This document shows positions 1 through 7,174 of a stretch of DNA of 15,754 nucleotides, piece after piece. Position 1 is the first letter of the stretch. Every line of letters begins with the position of its first letter. The DNA comes from Rhodoferax sp. (GTDB lineage: Bacteria; Pseudomonadota; Gammaproteobacteria; Burkholderiales; Burkholderiaceae), in the NCBI GenBank assembly GCA_028292075.1, contig JAQGNA010000710.1, positions 1 through 15,754 on the forward strand. The letters run 5' to 3'. The notes under the pieces were generated by a model that made no database searches, was not told the origin of the DNA, and was given only the letters and a program-made list of their open reading frames with translations. A program made the translations under genes and the position numbers.

Positions 1-556
1 CTGGCGCGCCGATGTAGCCGATGGCGCGGTGACCAAAACCGATCAGCCTCTCGGTGGCCATGCGCGCACCCAAGGCGTTGTCGAAATCGAGCCAGGCATA
101 GGGCTCGGCCAGGTCGCTGCGTCCATACGCCACGAAGGGCACGCCACGCGCCTGCAGAAGGGCGAGGCGCTGATCGCGAACCCGGGTGCGCGGCACGATG
201 AAGGCCGCGATGTGGCCGAGCGCACGTTGGTACACCGGCAATTCACCATCCGATGACGCGGCAATGATGTGCATGTCGAGGTCCGCCCTCGCCAGCCGCT
301 CGCCCATGCGCGTAGCGACCGCCAGAAACAGCGGGTCGCCCAGGTCGCCCGGTGTCACCGGGAACACCAGGCCGACGGCGGCGCAGCGCCCCAGCGCCAG
401 CGAACGGGTGCGCGCATCGGGGCGGTGATCAAGCCGGCGGGCCACCGCCGCCACGGCCGCGCGGGTGGACGCCGCAACTTCCGGATAACCGTTCAGCGCA
501 CGGCTTACCGTGGTGACGGACACGCCAAGTTCAGCGGCAATTTTCTTCAAAGACAT
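1..556 (-). CDS. LacI-family transcriptional regulator (partial, C-terminus beyond window)
   Basis: The gene reads leftward and runs off the left edge, leaving 185 codons. The N-terminus MSLKKIAAELGVSVTTVSRA is a classic LacI helix-turn-helix, followed by the hinge helix (about residues 40-57) and the start of the periplasmic-binding-protein-like effector domain (AAVGLVFPVTPGD, later GHRAIGYIGAP). Members of this family bind operator DNA as dimers and release it, or occasionally bind it, when a sugar binds the effector domain. The ATG at 556 is chosen because the helix-turn-helix begins directly after it; only a weak AGG lies upstream. It is divergent from the sugar-binding-protein gene across a 176-bp spacer, the same arrangement as aglR/aglE in rhizobia. 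It is therefore very probably the local repressor of the alpha-glucoside operon. The family call is firm; effector and operator are inferred. Confidence 0.93.
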   Translation of the reverse strand, partial: MSLKKIAAELGVSVTTVSRALNGYPEVAASTRAAVAAVARRLDHRPDARTRSLALGRCAAVGLVFPVTPGDLGDPLFLAVATRMGERLARADLDMHIIAASSDGELPVYQRALGHIAAFIVPRTRVRDQRLALLQARGVPFVAYGRSDLAEPYAWLDFDNALGARMATERLIGFGHRAIGYIGAP

Positions 557-732
557 GGAGTGAAAACCTGAGTCGTGCAGACGGTGAACAAATGACCAAA
601 TATCTTAGTGTATGCAAAGTGCCAAAAGAATTGTTTAGAAACCAAAATTAGGGTAACCACTGCCGGGTACTCCAAAATGCTTTGAATATGCTCCCTGACT
701 GAATCGTCCGCAAAAACAGAACAAGGAAAATA
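557..732. promoter_or_regulatory. Divergent intergenic regulatory region between repressor and transport operon
   Basis: This 176-bp spacer is clearly more AT-rich than the flanking genes, as expected for a two-way promoter region. The hexamer CCAAAA occurs on the plus strand at 622-627, 642-647 and 672-677, spaced 20 and 30 bp apart, and a related CCAAAT lies at 595-600. A short inverted repeat lies at 633-642. The ribosome binding site of the rightward gene is AAGGA at 723-727, five bases before the ATG at 733. On the minus strand, TAAGAT with a poor -35 element 17 bp upstream could serve the repressor gene. No strong sigma-70 consensus is visible in either direction, so exact promoters are not assigned. 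Confidence 0.6.
633..642. promoter_or_regulatory. Candidate LacI-family operator half-site pair
   Basis: GTTTAGAAAC is a perfect 4-bp inverted repeat (GTTT/AAAC) around a two-base centre. LacI-family operators are commonly even palindromes with a central dinucleotide, usually CG. Here the centre is AG and the symmetry barely extends outward, so this is only a candidate. Its position between the divergent repressor and transport genes supports the idea. Confidence 0.2.
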
Positions 733-2031
733 ATGAGCACCGTTTTGAAGAAGTCTGTCTCCCGCCTGTCTGCCGTCTCGGCCGCATCTGCCGTTTTCCT
801 TTGCCTCGCAGCGGGCAGCGCGGCCCACGCCGGTGTGTCCATCACCGTGTCCTGCGGCACCGTGGGCCAGGACTTCGAGTTCTGCAAGAAGGCGACCGAC
901 GAGTGGAGCAAGAAGACGGGCAACACCGTCAAGCACCTCACGATTCCCCAATCCACTTCCGACATCCTGGGCTTGCTGCGCCAGATGTTCGCGGCCAAGT
1001 CAACCGATGTGGATGTGGTCACCATCGACGTCGTATGGCCCGGCTCCATCAAGGCGCACCTGCTCGACCTCACGCCGTACAGCAAGGGCGCGGAGAAAGA
1101 GCATTTCCCGGCCATCGTGGCCAACAACACCGTCGACGGCAAGCTGCTGGCGATGCCCTGGTTCACCGACGCGGGCGTTCTGTACTACCGCAAGGACCTG
1201 TTGACCAAGCACGGTGAAAAGACGCCGACCACCTGGGACGAAATGGCCGCCACGGCGAAGAAGGTCATGGACGCCGAGCGCAAGTCGGGCAACCCCGAGA
1301 TGCAAGGCTATGTGTTCCAGGCCAAGGCCTATGAAGGCCTGAGCTGCAATGCACTGGAGTGGGTCGCCAGCTACGGTGGCGGCGCCATCGTCGATGCCGC
1401 CGGCAAGGTCACGGTCAACAACGCCAAGGCTGCCAAGGCGCTCACCACCGCTGCCGGCTGGGTCGGCACCATCGCGCCCACCGGCGTGCTGAACTACGCC
1501 GAAGAAGATGCGCGCGGCGTGTTCCAGAAGGGCAACTCGGTCTTCATGCGCAACTGGCCTTACGCCTGGTCGCTGAGCCAGGGCGCGGACAGCCCGGTCA
1601 AGGACAAGGTCGGTGTCATCGCGCTGCCGAAGGGCGAAGACGGCAAAAGCGCGGCCACCCTCGGCGGCTGGCAGCTGTCGGTGGTGAAGTACTCCAAGCA
1701 CCCGGTCGAATCGGCTGACCTGGTGATGTACCTGACGAGCGTCGGCGTGCAGAAGGACCGCGCCATCCGCGGCTCCTACAACCCGACGATTCCTTCGCTC
1801 TACAAGGATGCCGAAGTGCTGAAGGCCAGCCCGTTCTTCGGCACGCTGTACGACACGTTCACCAACGCGGTGCCACGTCCAGCCACCATCACCGGCGCGA
1901 AATACAACGAGGTGTCGGCCGCATTCTGGAACAGCGCGCACGAGGTGTTGTCCGGTGGCGCCAAGGCTGACGAGAGCTTGAAGAAGCTCGAAGCCAAGAT
2001 CAACGCCATCCGCCGCGGACCGAACTGGTAA
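733..2031 (+). CDS. Alpha-glucoside ABC transporter, periplasmic substrate-binding protein
   Basis: The 432-aa product is an extracellular solute-binding protein of the MalE/ThuE/AglE type. An N-terminal Sec signal peptide has a basic start (KKSVSR), a hydrophobic core and a probable cut after AHA at residue 33. The mature protein shows family features: a long stretch describing the target site (SDILGLLRQMFAAKSTDVDV, then DVVWPG), AMPWFTDAGVLYYRKDLL in the first lobe and TTWDEM shortly after. No lipobox is present, so it should be a free periplasmic protein. The start is fixed by AAGGA five bases upstream. It is the first gene of the rightward operon and hands sugar to the two permeases that follow. 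The substrate is inferred from the operon (maltose, trehalose, sucrose or isomaltose type) and cannot be read from the protein. The order matches aglE in Sinorhizobium. Confidence 0.93.
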   Translation: MSTVLKKSVSRLSAVSAASAVFLCLAAGSAAHAGVSITVSCGTVGQDFEFCKKATDEWSKKTGNTVKHLTIPQSTSDILGLLRQMFAAKSTDVDVVTIDVVWPGSIKAHLLDLTPYSKGAEKEHFPAIVANNTVDGKLLAMPWFTDAGVLYYRKDLLTKHGEKTPTTWDEMAATAKKVMDAERKSGNPEMQGYVFQAKAYEGLSCNALEWVASYGGGAIVDAAGKVTVNNAKAAKALTTAAGWVGTIAPTGVLNYAEEDARGVFQKGNSVFMRNWPYAWSLSQGADSPVKDKVGVIALPKGEDGKSAATLGGWQLSVVKYSKHPVESADLVMYLTSVGVQKDRAIRGSYNPTIPSLYKDAEVLKASPFFGTLYDTFTNAVPRPATITGAKYNEVSAAFWNSAHEVLSGGAKADESLKKLEAKINAIRRGPNW

Positions 2032-2082
2032 GCCCCTGGCGCAACACGCCGCTTCCAACGTTCCTTATCCCTGATCGCCTGT

Positions 2083-2111
2083 CGGCACCGTCCCCTGCGT
2101 GGGCGGTGCCG
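2083..2111 (+). repeat. Intercistronic hairpin between binding-protein and permease genes
   Basis: CGGCACCG at 2083-2090 pairs perfectly with CGGTGCCG at 2104-2111, and an inner CCC/GGG can extend the stem past a one-base bulge. No T-run follows, so it is not a standard terminator. It sits in the 115-nt gap after the binding-protein stop and upstream of the permease ribosome binding site. In the E. coli mal operon, a comparable structure between malE and malF stabilises the upstream message and lowers permease output. The same role is inferred here. Confidence 0.55.
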
Positions 2112-2146
2112 GTGGCAGCGATCGTTCGCCTGCCTGGAAGAGATGC

Positions 2147-3085
2147 ATGACCAATCCCCAATCCGCACTGACCCGTGAACGCACCCGCAGTGCGTGGCTG
2201 TTCCTGGCGCCGACGCTCGTGGTGCTGTTGTTGGTGGCTGGCTGGCCGCTGGGCCGCACCATCTGGTTCAGCTTTACCGATGCGAGCCTCGACAGCATCG
2301 GCGAGTCGAACTACAAGATGGTCGGCCTGGCCAACTACTTCGGCGAATACGGCGTCTTCAACTTCAACACGCCCGACGGTTTCTGGCAGACCGACTGGGG
2401 CATGGCGATCCGCAACACGTTCAAGTTCTCGATCGTGTCCGTGGTGCTCGAGACGACCCTCGGCGTGGTGTTCGCCCTGGTGCTGAACGCCGAATTCAAG
2501 GGCAGGGCGCTGGTGCGTGCCGCGGTGCTGGTGCCCTGGGCCATTCCCACCATCGTGTCCGCCAAGATGTGGGCCTGGATCATGCACGACCAGTTCGGCG
2601 TGATGAACGCCATGCTGCGCAGCGCGGGCATCATCGACCACAACATTGCCTGGACCGCCGACCCGGCTTTTGCGCTCTGGTCCGTCGTGCTGGTCGACGT
2701 GTGGAAGACCACGCCCTTCATGGCCCTGCTCACATTGGCGGCATTGCAGATGCTGCCGCGCGACTGCTACGAGGCGGCCCACGTGGACGGCATCCATCCG
2801 GTCACCGTGTTCTTCAAGGTGACCCTGCCGCTGATCTGGCCGGCCCTCATGGTCGCCGTGATCTTCCGCCTGCTCGATGCGTTGCGGGTGTTCGACATCA
2901 TCTACGTGATGACGTCGAACAGCATCTCGACGATCAGCATGTCGGGCTTCGTGCGCCGCGAGATCGTCGACAACAACTACGTCGGATACGGCTCGGCAGC
3001 CTCCACGGTGCTGTTCCTGATCATCGGCGCCTGCACCTTGCTTTACCTCAAGCTCTCGCGGCTCGATCTCGGCGGCAAGAAGTAA
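2147..3085 (+). CDS. Sugar ABC transporter permease (MalF/UgpA-type)
   Basis: The 312-aa protein has about six membrane helices, beginning with SAWLFLAPTLVVLLLVAGWP near residues 15-34. The EAA loop that docks on the ATPase reads EAAHVDGIHPVTVFFKVTLP at about residues 209-228. This is the MalF/UgpA/AglF family of inner-membrane permeases, which form a heterodimer with the second permease. The start at 2147 is preferred because GGAAGAG lies five bases upstream. A longer frame from a GTG at 2099 would add 16 residues encoded partly within the preceding hairpin. A periplasmic loop near residues 45-85 (SLDSIGESNYKMVGLANYF) is typical of this half-transporter. It follows the binding-protein gene and lies 18 nt before the second permease. 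Confidence 0.92.
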   Translation: MTNPQSALTRERTRSAWLFLAPTLVVLLLVAGWPLGRTIWFSFTDASLDSIGESNYKMVGLANYFGEYGVFNFNTPDGFWQTDWGMAIRNTFKFSIVSVVLETTLGVVFALVLNAEFKGRALVRAAVLVPWAIPTIVSAKMWAWIMHDQFGVMNAMLRSAGIIDHNIAWTADPAFALWSVVLVDVWKTTPFMALLTLAALQMLPRDCYEAAHVDGIHPVTVFFKVTLPLIWPALMVAVIFRLLDALRVFDIIYVMTSNSISTISMSGFVRREIVDNNYVGYGSAASTVLFLIIGACTLLYLKLSRLDLGGKK

Positions 3086-3103
3086 ACCCACCGCGAGAAC
3101 CCC

Positions 3104-3958
3104 ATGGACATCCTGAACCATACGACCCAACGCGTGCTCGGCAAGATCGCGCTCTACCTGCTGGTGGCGGTGATCTGCCTCTTCTGCCTGTTTCCCTTCT
3201 ACTTCGCCATCGTCACGTCGCTCAAGTCGGGCACCGAGCTGTTCAGCACCTCGCTGTGGCCCGAGTCGCCATCGCTCAAGAACTACATCACGCTGTTCAC
3301 CGTGCCCGAGCAGCCGTTCGGCCGCCACATCTTCAACTCGCTCGGCGTGTCGTTCCTGGTGGTGGTGGCCTCGCTGGCGCTGGGCGTCACGGCGTCGTAC
3401 GCGCTGGGTCGCATCACCTTCCGCGGCAAGGGCCTGCTGTTGATGTGCGTGCTGGCGGTGTCGATGTTCCCGCAGGTGGCGGTGCTGTCCGGCATGTTCG
3501 AGCTGATGCAGGCCATCGGCTTCTACAACCACTGGTGGGGCCTGACGCTGCCCTACATGATCTTCACGCTGCCTTTCACCGTGTGGGTGCTGACCACCTT
3601 CGTGCGCGACCTGCCCAAGGAGCTCGAGGAGGCCGCCATCATGGACGGCTGCACCCCCTGGGGCATCATCACCAAGGTGTTCCTGCCGGTGATGTGGCCG
3701 GCCCTCGTGACCACCGGCCTGCTGGCCTTCATCGCGGCCTGGAACGAGTTCATGTTCGCACTGACCTTCGTGCTGAGCAACGCCGACCGCACCGTGCCGG
3801 TGTCCATCTCGTTGATCAGCGGTGCCGACAAGTACGAGATCCCATGGGGCAAGATCATGGCGGCCTCGGTGCTGGTGACGCTGCCCCTGATCGTGCTGGT
3901 GCTGATGTTCCAGCGCAAGATCGTCGGCGGGCTGACGTCCGGCGCGGTGAAGGGCTGA
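3104..3958 (+). CDS. Sugar ABC transporter permease (MalG/UgpE-type)
   Basis: The 284-aa protein is the second inner-membrane permease, of the MalG/UgpE/AglG family. The first helix (LYLLVAVICLFCLFPFYFAI) is followed by the family's conserved TSLKSGTELF segment. The EAA loop, EEAAIMDGCTPWGIITKVFL at about residues 175-194, matches the canonical pattern with Gly at the expected place for contact with the ATPase. Length is normal for MalG-type proteins. The start lies 18 nt after the preceding stop, with only a weak GAG as ribosome binding site, suggesting translational coupling. The next gene starts three bases after its stop. Substrate cannot be inferred from the sequence alone. Confidence 0.92.
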   Translation: MDILNHTTQRVLGKIALYLLVAVICLFCLFPFYFAIVTSLKSGTELFSTSLWPESPSLKNYITLFTVPEQPFGRHIFNSLGVSFLVVVASLALGVTASYALGRITFRGKGLLLMCVLAVSMFPQVAVLSGMFELMQAIGFYNHWWGLTLPYMIFTLPFTVWVLTTFVRDLPKELEEAAIMDGCTPWGIITKVFLPVMWPALVTTGLLAFIAAWNEFMFALTFVLSNADRTVPVSISLISGADKYEIPWGKIMAASVLVTLPLIVLVLMFQRKIVGGLTSGAVKG

Positions 3959-3961
3959 GCC

Positions 3962-5752
3962 ATGCCGCACCGCCCCGTGACATCTTCTTCTTCGGCATCG
4001 CGGCTGCTGCGCGACCCCGACTGGTGGCGAGGCGCCGTCCTGTACCAGGTCTATCCACGAAGCTTCCAGGACAGCAACGGCGACGGCATCGGCGATCTCG
4101 CCGGCGTCACCCGGCGGTTGCCTTACCTGGCGGAGTTGGGTGTCGAGGCGCTGTGGTTGTCACCGTTCTTCAGAAGCCCCATGAAGGACTTTGGCTACGA
4201 CATCTCCGACTACAAGGACGTCGATCCGATGTTCGGCACGCTGGCCGACTTCGACGCCATGGTGGCCGCCGCCCATGCGCACGGAATGCGCGTGCTCATC
4301 GACCAGGTGATGAGCCACTGCTCCGACATGCACCCCTGGTTCGTGGAGTCGCGGGCGAGCCGCGACAACCCGCGCTCCGACTGGTTTGTGTGGGCCGACC
4401 CCAAGCCGGACGGCACGCCCCCGAACAACTGGCAGTCGGTGTTCGGTGGCAGCGCCTGGCAATGGGACACCCGCCGGCGCCAGTACTACCTGCACAACTT
4501 TCTCAGCAGCCAGCCCGATCTCAACTTCCACAACCCACAGGTCCAGGAAGCCATGCTCGATGCGGTGCGCTTCTGGCTCGATCGCGGCGTGGACGGCTTT
4601 CGGTTCGACGTCATCTGTTTCTGCTTTCACGACCAGCTGCTGCGCGACAACCCGCCCCGCACCCAGGTGGGCTACGACCCGGCTGTCAACAGCGTCACCC
4701 CCTACGCCTGGCAATACCACCTGTACGACAAGAGCCAGCCCGAGAACCTGGTTTTTCTGCAGCGGCTCCGCAAGCTGCTCGACGCCTACCAGGACATCGG
4801 CACGGTGGGCGAGGTCACCGACGAAGACTCGCTGGTGCGCATCGCCGAATACACCGGCGGCGGCGACAAGCTGCACATGGCGTACAGCTTCGACCTGCTC
4901 GGGCCGCGTTGCGACGCGCGCTTCCTGCATGGCGTGATCGACCGCTTCGAGACCGCGGTGGTGGACGGATGGGCTTGCTGGGCCGTCTCGAACCATGACG
5001 TGCAACGCGTCGCCACACGTTGGAAGGTGCCCGGTGGCCCAGAGGCCAATGCCGCCTGGCAGCGCCTGCTGTTCACGGTGCAGTGCGCCATGCGCGGCTC
5101 GCTGTGCATCTACCAGGGCGACGAACTCGGCCTGACCGAGGCCAGCGTGCCTTTCGAGCAGCTTCAGGATCCCTATGGCATCGCCATGTGGCCAGAGTAC
5201 CGCGGGCGTGACGGTTGCCGCACCCCGATGCCGTGGGACGGCCGGCAGGCCCATGCGGGCTTCGGCACTGGCGCTGCGCCCTGGCTGCCGGTGGCGGCCG
5301 AGCACTTGCCGCTGGCCGCCGCCCAGGCAACTGCCGAACCCGGCTCGCTGCTGAACTTCTACCGCGAGGCACTGGCCTGGCGCAAGCGCCATCCCACCTT
5401 GCGCGATGGCGCGCTCACGCTGTTCCCGGCGCACGACACGGTGCTGGCCTTCGTGCGCCACGCCGAGACCGTGATCGCCGATGCGCCCGCGCTCGCAGAT
5501 TCACCTCATGCGACCGCGGTTGGCGGCCTGACCGGCCCTACGCCGACAGCGGTTCTGTGCCTGTTCAACCTCGGCCCGAACGACGTGGCCTATGTGCTGC
5601 CAGACGCGATGGCCCACGGCGGCCCCAACGTCTGGAGCGTGGTGGGCGATGTGTCGGCGCCGGGTGCCGACAGCGCATCCCTCCGCGACCGAGACGCCTT
5701 CAGGCTGCCCGCGTTCACCGCGGCGTTCGCCTTGCTGCAACAAAAGAATTAA
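3962..5752 (+). CDS. aglA: GH13 alpha-glucosidase (GH13_23-like, AglA-type), cytoplasmic
   Basis: The 596-aa protein is a retaining exo-alpha-glucosidase that releases glucose from short alpha-glucosides. It has no signal peptide, so it acts on imported sugar. WWRGAVLYQVYPRSFQDSNG at residues 21-40 opens the (beta/alpha)8 barrel, and DQVMSHCSD at 114-122 is conserved region I. The nucleophile is D216 in GFRFD, the acid/base E284 in TVGEVTDE, and the transition-state stabiliser D345 in SNHD. QGDELG (385-390) and GRDGCRTPMPW (415-425) are also present. The blocks DGTPPNNWQSVFGGSAWQWD and YYLHNFLSSQPDLNFHNPQV recall the Halomonas/rhizobial GH13_23 enzymes. The residue after the nucleophile is Val217; in related enzymes Val favours alpha-1,6 and Thr or Ala favours alpha-1,4 bonds. 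C219 and C221 are unusual in this motif. The gene starts three bases after the permease stop. Confidence 0.93.
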   Translation: MPHRPVTSSSSASRLLRDPDWWRGAVLYQVYPRSFQDSNGDGIGDLAGVTRRLPYLAELGVEALWLSPFFRSPMKDFGYDISDYKDVDPMFGTLADFDAMVAAAHAHGMRVLIDQVMSHCSDMHPWFVESRASRDNPRSDWFVWADPKPDGTPPNNWQSVFGGSAWQWDTRRRQYYLHNFLSSQPDLNFHNPQVQEAMLDAVRFWLDRGVDGFRFDVICFCFHDQLLRDNPPRTQVGYDPAVNSVTPYAWQYHLYDKSQPENLVFLQRLRKLLDAYQDIGTVGEVTDEDSLVRIAEYTGGGDKLHMAYSFDLLGPRCDARFLHGVIDRFETAVVDGWACWAVSNHDVQRVATRWKVPGGPEANAAWQRLLFTVQCAMRGSLCIYQGDELGLTEASVPFEQLQDPYGIAMWPEYRGRDGCRTPMPWDGRQAHAGFGTGAAPWLPVAAEHLPLAAAQATAEPGSLLNFYREALAWRKRHPTLRDGALTLFPAHDTVLAFVRHAETVIADAPALADSPHATAVGGLTGPTPTAVLCLFNLGPNDVAYVLPDAMAHGGPNVWSVVGDVSAPGADSASLRDRDAFRLPAFTAAFALLQQKN

Positions 5753-5763
5753 AGGGAGAAAGC

Positions 5764-6954
<1,191 letters not shown>

Positions 6955-7174
6955 AGGGCGACGGCATGGCGGCTCCACGGCCGCTACTGCGGCAACCGCC
7001 GCGACTGCCGCAACTGCCGTACTTACCGATGACCTGATCCTTCCATGTCCGCCCCGCCGTGCACCGATGCGCGCGCGCAGGGCCAGGCAGGGCCCGTGTC
7101 CTTTTCCGTCCACCTGTGTTCCGTTGCCCACCAGCCGCGCCAGACCTCTCCCTGACCGATTGCCTTCGTCGTCC
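6955..7174 (+). other. 220-nt non-coding leader before the GH65 gene, with short hairpin and GC repeats
   Basis: No gene is recognisable in this spacer. Near its left end TGCGGCA (6988-6994) and TGCCGCA (7006-7012) form a 7-bp inverted repeat with an 11-nt loop, inside a run of CTGC/CCGC-type repeats (about 6985-7020). There is no T-run, so it is not an obvious terminator. No good ribosome binding site precedes the GH65 start. The gap is long for this otherwise compact operon and could hold a processing site or a weak internal promoter, but no promoter consensus is convincing. Confidence 0.4.

Noticed and set aside
2000..3970. Long minus-strand open frame (656 codons), rich in His, Gln and Glu
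   Set aside because: Antisense shadow of the two permease genes; composition is low-complexity and shows no domain.
2194..4998. Very long plus-strand open frame (934 codons) across the permeases and the alpha-glucosidase
   Set aside because: It is an Arg/His/Gly-rich alternate-frame product of GC-rich coding DNA, covering two permeases and an enzyme whose own frames carry clear family motifs.
3962..5752. Possible trehalose synthase or sucrose phosphorylase identity for the GH13 protein
   Set aside because: Length, conserved blocks and the agl-like operon position fit GH13_23-type alpha-glucosidases better; no extra maltokinase or phosphorylase features are seen.
5215..5763. In-frame upstream extension of the ABC ATPase
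   Set aside because: The 183 extra codons overlap the alpha-glucosidase in another frame and look non-coding; a strong ribosome binding site and the normal family N-terminus support 5764.
6985..7020. CTGCCGCAA-type repeats as a possible CRISPR or tandem-repeat array
   Set aside because: The units are short, irregular and unspaced; this is simple GC-rich sequence with one small inverted repeat.
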